Below, in pieces: positions 34,482 through 43,843 of a stretch of DNA of 64,000 nucleotides. How positions within the stretch are numbered: position 1 is the first letter of the stretch; every line of letters starts with the position of its first letter. The position numbers were made by a program, and so were the translations under genes. The notes under the pieces are model-generated. The model saw nothing but the letters and a program-made list of their open reading frames with translations. It had not been told where the DNA came from and ran no database searches. The stretch is from Azospirillum humicireducens (GTDB lineage Bacteria > Pseudomonadota > Alphaproteobacteria > Azospirillales > Azospirillaceae): NCBI RefSeq assembly GCF_001639105.2, contig NZ_CP015285.1, positions 1,046,501 through 1,110,500 of the forward strand. Reading direction: 5' to 3'.

Positions 34482-35345
34482 ATGAGTGCCCTGTCCCTGA
34501 TGAGCGGTCTTGTGACCGCAGGCTCGATGCTCGCGGTACTGGCGCTTGCGGTTCCGGCGGCTCCGGCCCTGGCTGAGACGCCGGTCGCGGACACTGCGGC
34601 GGCGAACTGCGATGCGGCGGGGACGCCGTCGGCGCAACTGCTCTGCCGCGACGCCGGATTGGTGGCCGCCGGCGAGGCGATGGACGCGGCGCTGGCGGCG
34701 CTGGGTGCCACCACCGACGCCGCCGGCCTGACGGCGATCGAGGCGGGCCAGACCGTCTGGCGGGCACGGCGCGACGATGCCTGCCCGGTGACGGCCGCTG
34801 ACCTCGCCGATGCCAAGGCGACCAAGTCCCGCACCGACTGCCTGCTGCGCGTCACCCGTCAGCGCACCGCGGCGCTCGAGTCGGAACGTCAGGCACGGTC
34901 CCGGCCGGTCGCCGATCTGCCTCTGGCCGTCACCGGAGCGGCTGCACCGCGGTTCGTGGCGCCGCAGACGCCGGTCCCGCCGATCAGCCGCCGGGCGACG
35001 CTGTCGGTTCTGACCGGGCGCTGGGCCAAGGCCGATCCGAACGACCGCACCGCCATCGACGATTGCCGCACGTCCTATCTGGAGATCGGTGCGGACCGGA
35101 CCCTGTCCGCCGTTGACGCGCGGGTGCCCGAGTTCCCGCTGACCGGCCGGTTGCCAACCGAAGGCGACCCGGTGCAGCAGGTGCCGGTACAGCCCCTCCA
35201 GCCAGCCGAAGGGGCGACGGACGCTGTCCCCGCGCCGCTGGCAACCCTGCGGCTGCTGCCCGCCGACTCGGCGCGCTTCGACCGGCTGATCCTGCGCATG
35301 GCGGCGCCCGCCACCTTCGCGGCGGAATTTGTCCGCTGCCGGTAG
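34482..35345 (+). CDS. Secreted LprI-like (DUF1311) protein
   Basis: The 287-residue protein has a signal peptide ending APALAETPV (about residue 30). Residues about 40-130 carry the LprI/DUF1311 pattern of paired cysteines: NCDAAGTPSAQLLCRDAGLV, VWRARRDDACPVTAAD and SRTDCLLRVTRQRTAALESE. This module is named after a mycobacterial lysozyme inhibitor and occurs in many periplasmic proteins. The C-terminal part (about 170-285) is a separate domain starting LTGRWAKADPNDRTAIDDCR with two more cysteines, which may form a disulphide-bonded lipocalin-like or unknown fold. A role in the periplasm is expected; lysozyme inhibition is only suggested by family. Confidence 0.75.
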   Translation: MSALSLMSGLVTAGSMLAVLALAVPAAPALAETPVADTAAANCDAAGTPSAQLLCRDAGLVAAGEAMDAALAALGATTDAAGLTAIEAGQTVWRARRDDACPVTAADLADAKATKSRTDCLLRVTRQRTAALESERQARSRPVADLPLAVTGAAAPRFVAPQTPVPPISRRATLSVLTGRWAKADPNDRTAIDDCRTSYLEIGADRTLSAVDARVPEFPLTGRLPTEGDPVQQVPVQPLQPAEGATDAVPAPLATLRLLPADSARFDRLILRMAAPATFAAEFVRCR

Positions 35346-35350
35346 GGGAA

Positions 35351-35389
35351 GCGAGCGGCGGCATTCGAAGCGCTTCTCCCACCGCTCGC
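35351..35389. terminator. Hairpin between convergent genes
   Basis: GCGAGCGG (35351-35358) and CCGCTCGC (35382-35389) enclose the palindrome GAAGCGCTTC (35367-35376). It fills the 47-base gap between the LprI-like gene and the SDR and may stop transcription from both sides, but no T-run is visible. Confidence 0.4.
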
Positions 35390-35392
35390 GCC

Positions 35393-36172
35393 TTACGCGG
35401 TGGGTACGGTGCCGCCGTCGATGACATACTCGGTGCCGGTTATCGTCCCGGCACGATCGGAGGCCAGGAAGGCGATCAGGTTGGCAACGTCCTCCGGCTT
35501 GGAGGGCCTGCCGATGGGAATGCCGCCGAGCGACTCCATGATGATCCGCTTGCCGCCCTCATAGTCGGTGCCGGCGTCCTCTGCGAGCCGCTCCGCCAGC
35601 CGCACCGATGCCTCGGTTTCGATCCAACCGGGTGAAACGCGCACCACGCGCACGCCCTTGGGCGAGACCTCTTTCGAGAGGCTTTTGCTGTAGGTCGAAA
35701 GCGCGGCCTTCGCGGCGGCATAGGCTGTCGTCGACTCCGGCAACGGCAGCGCGCGCTGGATCGAGGTCACATGGATGACCACGCCATGGCCTTGCTCCAC
35801 CATCGCCGGTACGAGGTCGCGGTCGAGCCGGATGGCTGGCATCAGATTGAGATCCAGTTCGCTTCGCCATTCCGTGTCGCTGAGCGCCGCAAAGCCGCCT
35901 GCCGGAGCGGACGAGCCGCCCAGCATGTGAACGATGACGTCGACCCCGCCCAGGCGCTCGCGCACTGCGGCGGCGAGCGTCGCGCACCCCTCCGCCGTCG
36001 TCAGGTCGGCGCAGACGAACATCCCCTCGTCCAGGCTGTCGGGACGGGATCGGGCAGCGGTCAGCACACGGGCACCGAGCGCGCGAAACAGCGCAATGGT
36101 TGCCGCACCCGCGCCGCGCGTGCCCGACGTGACGAGCGCTCGCTTGCCGTCGAGGCTGATGAAGGGGCTCAT
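35393..36172 (-). CDS. Short-chain dehydrogenase/reductase
   Basis: The 259-residue protein starts at ATG 36172 ([20 protein letters not shown]). [15 protein letters not shown] is the Rossmann glycine loop, [18 protein letters not shown] replaces the usual NNAG motif with HMLGG, and the catalytic residues are Ser in [11 protein letters not shown] and Tyr/Lys in [27 protein letters not shown] closes the family pattern. The substrate is unknown; the HMLGG variant occurs in a subgroup often paired with LysR regulators. It diverges from a LysR gene 106 bases away, which probably controls it. Confidence 0.9.
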   Translation of the reverse strand: MSPFISLDGKRALVTSGTRGAGAATIALFRALGARVLTAARSRPDSLDEGMFVCADLTTAEGCATLAAAVRERLGGVDVIVHMLGGSSAPAGGFAALSDTEWRSELDLNLMPAIRLDRDLVPAMVEQGHGVVIHVTSIQRALPLPESTTAYAAAKAALSTYSKSLSKEVSPKGVRVVRVSPGWIETEASVRLAERLAEDAGTDYEGGKRIIMESLGGIPIGRPSKPEDVANLIAFLASDRAGTITGTEYVIDGGTVPTA

Positions 36173-36189
36173 GGACTGTTCTTTCTGAT

Positions 36190-36247
36190 CGGGATTGCTC
36201 TGTCCCGCAAAGGTAGGCCTGGACCCATGTTCCGATAATCGGGATAA
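36190..36247. promoter_or_regulatory. LysR-type operator candidate in divergent promoter
   Basis: CCGAT-A-ATCGG (36234-36244) is an exact interrupted palindrome, and the half-site ATCGGGAT occurs at 36240-36247 and again in the same orientation at 36190-36197, 50 bases away. Two spaced sites in a 106-base divergent region are what LysR regulators typically use. Confidence 0.45.
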
Positions 36248-36278
36248 AGCGTGATGATGAATTTCGATAGGCGGGACA

Positions 36279-37190
36279 ATGCGGCGGGCCGATCTGAATG
36301 ATCTGGATGCGGTCATCGCCATCGCGCGACGGGGCTCGTTTCGCGCGGCGGCGCTCGATCTGGGGATGTCGACGACCGCGCTCAGCAACGCGGTCGGAAA
36401 GCTCGAATCGGCTCTCGGCGTCCGTCTGTTCCACCGCACGACGCGGAGCGTCTCGTTGACCGATGCCGGTCGGGTGTTCATCGAGCAGGTCGGACCGGCA
36501 CTGCAGGATGTTCACGGCGCCCTGGAAGCCGTGCGGTCGCAGCAGACGATCCCGTCAGGCACGTTGCGCATCAATGCCTTCGCCGCGGCGGGGCGGGAGA
36601 TCCTGTCGCCGCTGGTGCTGGAGTTCATCCGCCGCCATCCGCAGGTGCATGTCGACCTCGTCACCGAAGGGCGGCTGGTTGATATCGTCGCCGAGGGCTT
36701 CGATCTTGGTGTGCGGGTGGCCGATCTCGTTCCCAGCGACATGATCGCCGTTTCCCTGGGGCGCCAGCAGCGATATGCCGTCGTCGGGTCGCCGGCCTAT
36801 TTCGCGACGCATGATCGGCCGCGCGTGCCGCCTGACCTGCTCAACCACCCGTGCCTGCGAGTCCGCCTGCCGAACGGCGCCCTTTTCCGGTGGCAGTTCG
36901 AGAAGGACGGGCAATCGGCACAGATCGACGTCGATGGACCGATGACCCTTGACGAGGCCAGTCTGGCGCGCATTGCCGTCCTCGAAGGTGTCGGCATCGG
37001 CTTCTTCATGGAATCGGACGTGCGGGCCGACATCGAAGCGGGCCGTCTCGTTCGCGTGCTCGATGACTGGACGCCGCCGCGTTCCGGGCTCTGCCTCTAT
37101 TATTCCGGACGGCGCAACCCGTCAGCCGCCTTCAGGGCCTTCATCGGCTTGGCCCGCGAACTCGGTGCAAAGAGCGGTTCCCCGGATTGA
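36279..37190 (+). CDS. LysR-family transcriptional regulator
   Basis: The 303-residue protein has the LysR N-terminal helix-turn-helix ([39 protein letters not shown], spanning about residues 21-58), followed by the effector-binding domain with [20 protein letters not shown] and [18 protein letters not shown], characteristic of the PA0477/AaeR-DmlR-like branch. It is transcribed divergently from the SDR gene with an operator-like palindrome between them, so it most likely regulates that gene and itself. The inducer is unknown. Confidence 0.92.
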   Translation: MRRADLNDLDAVIAIARRGSFRAAALDLGMSTTALSNAVGKLESALGVRLFHRTTRSVSLTDAGRVFIEQVGPALQDVHGALEAVRSQQTIPSGTLRINAFAAAGREILSPLVLEFIRRHPQVHVDLVTEGRLVDIVAEGFDLGVRVADLVPSDMIAVSLGRQQRYAVVGSPAYFATHDRPRVPPDLLNHPCLRVRLPNGALFRWQFEKDGQSAQIDVDGPMTLDEASLARIAVLEGVGIGFFMESDVRADIEAGRLVRVLDDWTPPRSGLCLYYSGRRNPSAAFRAFIGLARELGAKSGSPD

Positions 37191-37211
37191 TGACGGCTGG
37201 GAGCGTGATGC

Positions 37212-38108
37212 CTATGTTCGTGATACCAGGAAGCGCACGGTCATCGACAGCCGTTCTCCCGCAGGCAGGGCGATGACGCCGGCATCCGCCTCCTGCGGAC
37301 GGTTCAGCGCGTCGGTCATGTGGGTGACCGGTTCCAGGCACAGATAGGATTCGCCGGGAGGTGCATAGACGATCAGGTGGCCGACCGGCCCGTCGGCGAT
37401 CATGGTCAGGCGCAGCCGCTCTTGCGGTCGGTCCAGCGTCGCCGTGCCCGACCATCCGGTGAAGCCGTTGTCCAGCGCGGCATGGTCCATGACGATGCCG
37501 TGGCGGAAATCCCAGGCGGCGGGCAGGGGACGGCGCCGCGACGGCAGGATGGTGTCGTCATTGTCCCAGACGCCGCGAACATCGGCGGTGACGATGCTGC
37601 CGGGCGACTTGGCGAAATAGGGGTGCAGCCCCAGTCCGGCCGGCATGTCGCTGCCGGACTCGTTGACCAGGTCGAGGGTGACGGTCAGCCCCTCGCCGTC
37701 GAGCGCCAGGGTCTGGGTCGCGCGGTAGCTCCAGGGCCAGGCGTCGGCGCGGTGGCTGAAGCCCATGCGGAGCGCGTCCTCTGCCGCAGCCTCGACGGTC
37801 CAGGGGGTCGACCAGCCATGGCCGTGGATGCGATGCGGCGATCCGGGGTCGGTGGCGAGGACGACCTCCCGGCCCTGGAAGACGAAGCGCCCGCCGCCGA
37901 TGCGGTTGGAAAAGGGAACCAGCGGGAAGCAGGCCATGTCCGGAGCGAAGTCGCCGGCCAGTGCCCTATCAGAGGCGGGACGGAACAGATCGACCGGACC
38001 GGCCGCGGTCGACAGGCTCCAGCCCGCCAGCGAACCGCCGATGTGCGGAGTCGCGGTGAGCGTCATGGCGCCGTGCCGCAACGCGATGATGGTGCCGGGC
38101 CGGATCAT
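37212..38108 (-). CDS. Aldose 1-epimerase family protein
   Basis: The 298-residue protein (start ATG 38108, GGGAGAAG upstream) follows the mutarotase fold. FPLVPFSNRIGGGRFVFQG (about residues 60-78) contains the Asn-Arg of the substrate pocket, PHRIHGHGWSTPWTV carries the catalytic-site histidine, GLGLHPYFAKSPGS the second histidine and YLCLEPVTHMTDALNRP the conserved glutamate. It would interconvert alpha and beta forms of a sugar or sugar phosphate. This short branch is near the YeaD/GalM-like proteins and the exact sugar is unclear. No sugar catabolic operon is attached; it diverges from the Ser/Thr kinase gene. Confidence 0.9.
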   Translation of the reverse strand: MIRPGTIIALRHGAMTLTATPHIGGSLAGWSLSTAAGPVDLFRPASDRALAGDFAPDMACFPLVPFSNRIGGGRFVFQGREVVLATDPGSPHRIHGHGWSTPWTVEAAAEDALRMGFSHRADAWPWSYRATQTLALDGEGLTVTLDLVNESGSDMPAGLGLHPYFAKSPGSIVTADVRGVWDNDDTILPSRRRPLPAAWDFRHGIVMDHAALDNGFTGWSGTATLDRPQERLRLTMIADGPVGHLIVYAPPGESYLCLEPVTHMTDALNRPQEADAGVIALPAGERLSMTVRFLVSRT

Positions 38109-38130
38109 GCGCTTCTCCCATCGTCAGCCT

Positions 38131-38146
38131 TGCGATTCTTATCGCA
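38131..38146. promoter_or_regulatory. 6-bp inverted repeat upstream of the epimerase
   Basis: TGCGAT (38131-38136) and ATCGCA (38141-38146) with a 4-base spacer lie 23 bases before the epimerase start, in a position to act as an operator. Confidence 0.3.
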
Positions 38147-38387
38147 CATGCGAAGACCGAAGGGAACGGCCGCCGCCGTTGGCGCAACGCTGACACAGTT
38201 TGTGTGTGTTTGATGAAAAATGTGGGTATCGTACACCCCTCCTTTACCCTCCATCGGCGACGATGGGGCGCAAGCCGGGGTATGTTCAGCTGCGGATGTC
38301 AATGCGGCCGACGCCCCGTTGTTGCGGTTCTCCTTGCGTCCTCGGGCCTCGGGGGAATCGGCCGGGCATCTGCAGGAAAGGTCGCGA

Positions 38388-41066
38388 GTGTCCAGTTCAC
38401 CGCTCAGCCGCGCGATGCCGTCAAATCAGGCCGCAATGGGCTCGCTCGACGAGGCGGAACAGTGCGGCGTCCTGGCGGATTACCATGCGCTGCCGGCGCG
38501 GATGGTGATCGGCGTCGTGCTGCGGCCGTATCTGGACCCGCTGTGCCTGACTCCCACCGAACTGATCCATCTCGCCAAACCGCTGAAATCCTGCCTGGAC
38601 CAGGGAATGGTGGTGGAAGCCGCCATCACGAAGGTCGCCGCCGTGCAGGCCCGTGCACCCGGGCAGGAGCAGATGAGGCGCCGGCAGGCCATCCGCGGCG
38701 CGGTGGATGAAAGCTGGGCCAGGGCGCGTGCCGCCCAGGTCGCCTTCGCCGCGATGCCGCGCGGCCGCCGGCCGGTGGACTGGCTGCTGTCGCAGGGAAC
38801 CGCGACGCCGACCGGCGACGCCGACTACGACCTGCGGGTGGCGGTCGCCCTGGAACTGGTGGAGATCAAGAACTGGGGCGGCAAGCTGGACCGGCTGCTG
38901 GAACTGCACCAGTGGGACCGGGACGAACGGCTGGCCGCGGCGGTCGATGGGGTGATCGGCGATATCCTGGCCTCCGTCGCCGCAGGAGCGGATCTGTTCG
39001 GCGCCAACCTGCTGCCCGGAACCCTGCTGTCCACCCTGTGCGACATGCTGTTCGGCCGTATCGGCATGGAGGCCATGGGGCCGAATCGCATCGGCGTGCT
39101 GAACGCGCTGTTCCGGCAGGGCAAGCTGCCGATGGCGAAAGCCGCCGTGCTGGACCGCATCCGCCGGCAGTTGAAGGCGCCCCAGCCGCTGGGCCGCGGT
39201 GCCTTCGACCAGGAGGCGGAGCTGCTGAAGACGCTGATAGGTCATCTGCTGACCCGCGACGGGCTGATCGGCGGGGCGGCGATGGCCGATGCACTGACGG
39301 TGCGCTATTCGCGCCGTCTGGAGCAGGGCGGGGCCAGCGCCTATCGCCGCTCCATCGTCGGGCTCAGCGAAGGTCAACCGGACCTGCTTTGCCGTATCCA
39401 CTATCTCACCCGCATCGCGGCCGCACCCGCCGGGGAGCGCCATGCGGACGAAGTCCTCGCGTCGCTGGACGCCGCGGTCGGCAATGAGCTGCTGATCGAG
39501 AATATGCTGGTGCAGACGCCGGACACGGCGCTGCTGGAACGTGACTTCGGCCGCGCGCTGGCTGCCATCCGGTCCGCTCCGCTTTCGGCCGATGCCTGCG
39601 AGCGGATCGCCGCCCGTGCCGAACGCGCCGTCGACGAATATGTGAAGACCGGCCAGCTTGCCGCCCGGTTGAAGCAGGTGGAGCCGGTTTTGCGCCGCCG
39701 CACCATCCGGCTGGCGGAAGTCGCCTGCTCCGGACTGATCCGCGAGGACGGTGCCCTGCCTCTGATGCGCCAGCACATTCTGGAGATCGTCCGCCAGCCG
39801 CAGTTCCAGGCGGAGATCGCCCAGCCGGACAGCGACGTCGCCCAGGCGGAGGTGCGCCGGCTGCTCCACCTGCTCGACCGTCTGCGTCAGATGGCCACCG
39901 CGCCTTCCCCGCCACCGGTGGCGATGCCGGTTCCCGGCCCCGTGGCGCATCAGGCCGGACCGCGCAGTGCGGACACCATTTGCACCCCCGCTGCCGCCAG
40001 GCCGGTCGCCGCGCCTGCCGCCGCGCCTCCGGCAGCACGGGCATCCGCGGATACGATTCTGGTCGGTGTGCCGCCGCCTGCCGCCGCCCCATCTGCCTCG
40101 GATGGGCTGTGTCCGAGCTGCTACATGGCCCACGCAACGGGCGGTCCCTGCACCGCCTGCGGCTTTCCCATGAAATCGGACAACCGGCCGGGGGTGCATC
40201 TGATGCCCGGCACGCTTCTGCATGGCCGCTACCGCGCCGGGCGGGTGCTGGGGCAGGGCGGGTTCGGTGCCACCTATCTGGGGTGGGACGACCGGCTGCG
40301 GGTGAAGGTGGCGATCAAGGAATATTACCCGGCCAACCTGATCGCGCGGATTCCCAACGCCGCCGCCGTCTCCCCCTTCTCCGACGAGCATGCGGAGATG
40401 TTCACCGCAGGACTCACCAAATTCCTGGAGGAGGCGCGCACCTTGGCCCGCCTGCGCGACGTGCGAGAGATCGTCGGCGTCCAGGACTTCTTCGAGGAGA
40501 ACGGTACGGCCTATCTGGTGATGGAACTGCTGGAAGGCCGGACCATGAAGAGGTATCTGGCCGATTGCGGCGGCCGGATCGACGTCAAGCGGACGCTGTC
40601 GGTGGTGACGCCCATCGCCAAGGCGCTGCAGGCCATCCACGAGCAGGGTCTGATCCACCGCGACGTCAGCCCGGACAACATCTTCCTGACCAATGGCGGG
40701 GAACGGAAGCTGCTGGATTTCGGAGCGGCGAGGCAGACGGCGAAGCCCGGCAACGGGCTTACCGTGATCCTGAAGCCGGGATATGCCCCGCCGGAACAAT
40801 ATTCGAACGAAGGGCGCCAGGGCCCCTGGTCGGACGTCTATGCCTTGTGCGCCACGATCTATCTGGCGCTGAGCGGCCGCACCCCGCCGGATGCCACGGC
40901 CCGCTTCATGAACGACAAGGTGCCGAGGCCGTCGGAACTTGGGGTGGCGCTGCCGTCGGGGTTCGAGAAGGTGCTGATGTCCGGGTTGGCGATGCGCTGG
41001 CAGGACCGGCCGCAGTCGATGAAGGACCTGTTGCGCGCGATGACCACCGCGTTGGCCGGCGGCTGA
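38388..41066 (+). CDS. Ser/Thr protein kinase with large N-terminal helical domain and zinc ribbon
   Basis: I start the gene at GTG 38388, six bases after AGGAAAGG, giving 892 residues. Residues 1 to about 525 are Leu/Ala/Arg-rich, probably all helical, with no motif I can name. A Pro/Ala linker follows, then a zinc-ribbon-like CPSCYMAHATGGPCTACGFP (about 574-593). Residues about 610-885 are a eukaryote-like kinase: LGQGGFGATYLGWDDRLRVK (ATP loop), VAIKEYYP (Lys), LIHRDVSPDNIFL (catalytic loop, with Ser in place of the usual Lys in HRDxK), LLDFGAAR and GYAPPEQYSNEG. The HRDVSPDN and IKEYYP forms are common in the bacterial STK group with fused sensor domains. It has no membrane helix. The target is unknown. 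Confidence 0.88.
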   Translation: MSSSPLSRAMPSNQAAMGSLDEAEQCGVLADYHALPARMVIGVVLRPYLDPLCLTPTELIHLAKPLKSCLDQGMVVEAAITKVAAVQARAPGQEQMRRRQAIRGAVDESWARARAAQVAFAAMPRGRRPVDWLLSQGTATPTGDADYDLRVAVALELVEIKNWGGKLDRLLELHQWDRDERLAAAVDGVIGDILASVAAGADLFGANLLPGTLLSTLCDMLFGRIGMEAMGPNRIGVLNALFRQGKLPMAKAAVLDRIRRQLKAPQPLGRGAFDQEAELLKTLIGHLLTRDGLIGGAAMADALTVRYSRRLEQGGASAYRRSIVGLSEGQPDLLCRIHYLTRIAAAPAGERHADEVLASLDAAVGNELLIENMLVQTPDTALLERDFGRALAAIRSAPLSADACERIAARAERAVDEYVKTGQLAARLKQVEPVLRRRTIRLAEVACSGLIREDGALPLMRQHILEIVRQPQFQAEIAQPDSDVAQAEVRRLLHLLDRLRQMATAPSPPPVAMPVPGPVAHQAGPRSADTICTPAAARPVAAPAAAPPAARASADTILVGVPPPAAAPSASDGLCPSCYMAHATGGPCTACGFPMKSDNRPGVHLMPGTLLHGRYRAGRVLGQGGFGATYLGWDDRLRVKVAIKEYYPANLIARIPNAAAVSPFSDEHAEMFTAGLTKFLEEARTLARLRDVREIVGVQDFFEENGTAYLVMELLEGRTMKRYLADCGGRIDVKRTLSVVTPIAKALQAIHEQGLIHRDVSPDNIFLTNGGERKLLDFGAARQTAKPGNGLTVILKPGYAPPEQYSNEGRQGPWSDVYALCATIYLALSGRTPPDATARFMNDKVPRPSELGVALPSGFEKVLMSGLAMRWQDRPQSMKDLLRAMTTALAGG

Positions 41067-41090
41067 TCGGGGCGTCAGCCGGGCATGGAA

Positions 41091-41123
41091 AGGGGGACCG
41101 GCGCACCGGTCCCCCTTCTTTTT
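41091..41123 (+). terminator. Terminator after the kinase gene
   Basis: Perfect stem GGGGGACCGG (41092-41101) and CCGGTCCCCC (41106-41115) with loop CGCA, followed by TTCTTTTT. It lies 25 bases after the stop. Confidence 0.92.
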
Positions 41124-41143
41124 CCCGTGCTGCTGCGATGCCG

Positions 41144-41713
41144 TTACTTGGCGTCGGCAGCGACCTGCATCTTGATGATCTTGTCCGGGTCGGTGACCTG
41201 ACCGTTGCGGGACTGGCTGCCCTTCTTGATCATGTCCACGAACTCCATCCCCTCGACCACCCGGCCCCAGACGGTGTACTGGCGATCCAGGAAGTTGGAC
41301 GGCGCGAAGCAGATGAAGAACTGGCTGTCGGCGCTGTCCGGATCCTGAGCGCGGGCCATCGACAGGGTGCCGCGGATGTGCGGCGCGCTGGAGAACTCGG
41401 CCTTCAGCTTCTTGCCGGAGCCGCCCATGCCGGTGCCGGTCGGGTCGCCGGTCTGGGCCATGAAGCCATCGATGACGCGGTGGAAGACGACGCCGTCGTA
41501 GAAGCCCTGGCGGGTCAGTTCCTTGATGCGGGCGACGTGGTTCGGCGCCAGGTCGGGCCGCAGTTCGATCACCACGCGACCGTCCTTGAGGTCGAGGTAA
41601 ATGGTGTTTTCCGGATCCAAGGCCTTCGCCTCCCCTTGCGAAACTGTAAAGAACGAGACAGTGAAGATTGTGGCGAACAGGGCCGCCAGCAACGCGCGGG
41701 TCCACCGCTTCAT
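41144..41713 (-). CDS. Periplasmic cyclophilin-type peptidyl-prolyl isomerase
   Basis: The 189-residue protein starts at MKRWTRALLAALFATIFTVS (ATG 41713), a signal peptide with cleavage near GEAKA. The cyclophilin core follows: GFYDGVVFHRVIDGFMAQTG (catalytic Arg in FHRVI), SSAPHIRGTLSMARAQDPDS, SQFFICFAPSNFLDRQYTVW and GRVVEGMEFVDMI. It accelerates proline cis-trans isomerisation during folding of exported proteins. It is convergent with the kinase gene across the terminator. Confidence 0.95.
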   Translation of the reverse strand: MKRWTRALLAALFATIFTVSFFTVSQGEAKALDPENTIYLDLKDGRVVIELRPDLAPNHVARIKELTRQGFYDGVVFHRVIDGFMAQTGDPTGTGMGGSGKKLKAEFSSAPHIRGTLSMARAQDPDSADSQFFICFAPSNFLDRQYTVWGRVVEGMEFVDMIKKGSQSRNGQVTDPDKIIKMQVAADAK

Positions 41714-41837
41714 GCGAAACACTCCGATGAGCCGAAATCCGCGCCCCGGACCATAGGGGAAAAGCGGCGGAATGCAAAGCCGCGCTGGCGGGGGGCGGCG
41801 ATCCGCCAAAAGTCACGGATGACGGACGCTTGTCCGG

Positions 41838-43571
41838 GTGTTCATCGTGCCAAGGACATGGCAAGCCATTCGGATCGCAGGAGCGGAGAGGGGACGGCGG
41901 GTGAGGCTGGGACGGGCGATAGCGGGAACGGCGGCGGTCGCGGTGACGCTGGGCGTCACCGCCCTTGGCGGTGCCATTCTGGCCGGTCCCGCCCTGATCG
42001 GCGGCGCGGCGACGGACCTGCTGCACGACGCCGGCTTCAGTGGGGCCGGGCTTGCCGTCACCGGATTGCGGATTGCCGACGGCTGGGACGGGCTGCGGCT
42101 GGACTTCACCGCCGGCAGCGGACCGCTCGAGACCGCCGCCCCGACGTTGGACCTCCCGATGACCGGTCGGGTCACTCTGTCCGGTGCTCTGCGGGTGGGG
42201 ATGGACGGCGGCACGCTGACCGTCAGTCCCGACGGCTGCCTGCCGGTCGTCGCCGACAAGTTGTCCATCAGCGGTCAGGCGCTGGAGCTGCCGCAGGGGG
42301 CAACGGTTTGTGCCATGCCGGATGGACCGCTGCTGCGCTGGTCGCCGTCGGCGATGACCGTCGCTGCGGAGGTGAAGGCGCCACGGCTCGACGCACCGGC
42401 CAGCAGCCTGCGTGCCGACCGGCTGGTGCTGCGGTTGGGGCAGGACGGAAACCGGCGGCAGGCGGACGCCACCATCGCCAAGCTGACCAACACCGCCAAG
42501 CCGGCGCCGGTCGTGCCGCTCACCGTGACCCTTCGTGCCGTCCAGGAGGGGGAACAGCCCTGGTCCATCGACGGCACCGCGAAGGATGCGCAGGGCCTGC
42601 TATCCGTCACGCTGACCGGCAGTTACGACCAGACGGCCGGCGCCGGCCGGGTGGAGGCGGTGGCGAAGCCGGTCGCACTGGCTCCGGACGGGCCGGGACT
42701 GGCCGCCCTTTCGCCGCTGGCGGCGAGCTTTCTTCAGAAGGCGTCCGGCACACTGTCGGGCAAGGCGACAATCGCCTGGGATGCCAAGGGCATGACCACA
42801 GCCGGGCAGGCGGCGGTGAAGGGGCTGGCCGGCGTCGCCGGGCCGGTGACCGTCGCCGGTGTGACCGGAACGATGGCCCTGGCGAGCCTGTCTCCGCCGG
42901 TGATTCCGGCTGGACAGAGGCTGTCCATCGGCCTGCTCGATGTCGGGGTTCCGCTGACGGATGGCACGCTGCAGTTCGGCTATGGGCGCGATGGGCGGCT
43001 GGATGTGGGCCGGGCGGAATGGCGCTGGGCCGGCGGCACGCTGCGCGCCGATCCGTTCAAGCTGGCGCCCGCCGCGCCCAAGGGAACCGTCACCCTGCAT
43101 GCACATGGAATCGACGCGGCCAAGCTGCTGGAGCTGATCGCCGTCGACGGGCTGGAGGCGAGCGGCAGGCTGGCCGGCACCCTGCCGGTGGTCTTCGGCG
43201 ACGATACGGTGACGCTGAACGGCGGCGTTCTGGAGTCCGCCGCGCCCGGCACCCTGCGCTACGATCCCGCCAACCCGCCCGCGGCGCTGAAGGGGGAGGA
43301 GGGAAGTCCCACCGCCATGCTGATGGGGGCGCTCACCGACTTCCGATACGACAGCCTGCGGATCACCATCGACGGGCAGGCAGGCGGCGAGCTCAGCGCC
43401 GGCCTGTTCCTGCGCGGCGCCAACCCGTCATTCTACGATGGCTATCCGGTTGCGCTTAACCTTAAGCTGTCCGGGGCGCTCGACCGGATTCTGCGCCAGA
43501 ACCTCGATGTCTACCGGATCCCGGACACGCTGCGGGACCGCATGAGCGGCTCCGACCAGAAGGACCCCTGA
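41838..43571 (+). CDS. ydbH: YdbH-family intermembrane transport protein
   Basis: The 577-residue protein has one N-terminal membrane helix (GTAAVAVTLGVTALGGAIL region, about residues 30-55) and a long beta-rich periplasmic part. It is shorter than the E. coli protein (about 880) but has the family C-terminus: GTVTLHAHGIDAAKLLELIA, followed by SGRLAGTLPV and GLFLRGANPSFYDGYPVALN, ending DRILRQNL. YdbH is one of three AsmA-like bridge proteins (with TamB and YhdP) that carry phospholipids between inner and outer membranes. The next two genes are YnbE and YdbL, its usual partners, so the assignment is supported by context. Confidence 0.88.
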   Translation: MFIVPRTWQAIRIAGAERGRRVRLGRAIAGTAAVAVTLGVTALGGAILAGPALIGGAATDLLHDAGFSGAGLAVTGLRIADGWDGLRLDFTAGSGPLETAAPTLDLPMTGRVTLSGALRVGMDGGTLTVSPDGCLPVVADKLSISGQALELPQGATVCAMPDGPLLRWSPSAMTVAAEVKAPRLDAPASSLRADRLVLRLGQDGNRRQADATIAKLTNTAKPAPVVPLTVTLRAVQEGEQPWSIDGTAKDAQGLLSVTLTGSYDQTAGAGRVEAVAKPVALAPDGPGLAALSPLAASFLQKASGTLSGKATIAWDAKGMTTAGQAAVKGLAGVAGPVTVAGVTGTMALASLSPPVIPAGQRLSIGLLDVGVPLTDGTLQFGYGRDGRLDVGRAEWRWAGGTLRADPFKLAPAAPKGTVTLHAHGIDAAKLLELIAVDGLEASGRLAGTLPVVFGDDTVTLNGGVLESAAPGTLRYDPANPPAALKGEEGSPTAMLMGALTDFRYDSLRITIDGQAGGELSAGLFLRGANPSFYDGYPVALNLKLSGALDRILRQNLDVYRIPDTLRDRMSGSDQKDP

Positions 43572-43579
43572 TCGCCACC

Positions 43580-43843
43580 ATGGTAACCAAACTTGCACCC
43601 ACCCATCTTATGGCCGCGCGCCTGACGGCTGCTCTGCTGTTGCCCGTCGCGGCGGCGGCCTGCGCCCCCACGGTCAAGATCGAAGCGCCCGACAAGCCCA
43701 TCGAGATCAACCTGAACGTCCGCATCGAGCAGGAGGTGCGGGTCAAGCTGGAACGCGATGTCGACGACGCCATCCGCAACGACCCCGCCCTGTTCGGCCT
43801 GCCCGCGGAGTCCGTGCCCTCTCCTGCCAAGGGGAAGAAGTGA
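43580..43843 (+). CDS. ynbE: YnbE-family outer-membrane lipoprotein
   Basis: The 87-residue protein has a lipobox in LLLPVAAAACAPTVKIEAPD and then KPIEINLNVRIEQEVRVKLE, the conserved YnbE beta segment. An internal ATG at 43610 (MAARLTAALLL) would give a more typical signal length. In E. coli YnbE anchors the periplasmic end of YdbH at the outer membrane and adds beta strands that complete the lipid channel. It starts 8 bases after ydbH and overlaps ydbL by 4 bases. Confidence 0.9.
   Translation: MVTKLAPTHLMAARLTAALLLPVAAAACAPTVKIEAPDKPIEINLNVRIEQEVRVKLERDVDDAIRNDPALFGLPAESVPSPAKGKK

Noticed and set aside
38421..42026. 1201-residue minus-strand frame opposite the kinase and beyond
   Set aside because: It crosses the kinase gene, the terminator at 41091 and the cyclophilin gene without any motif, so it is a shadow.
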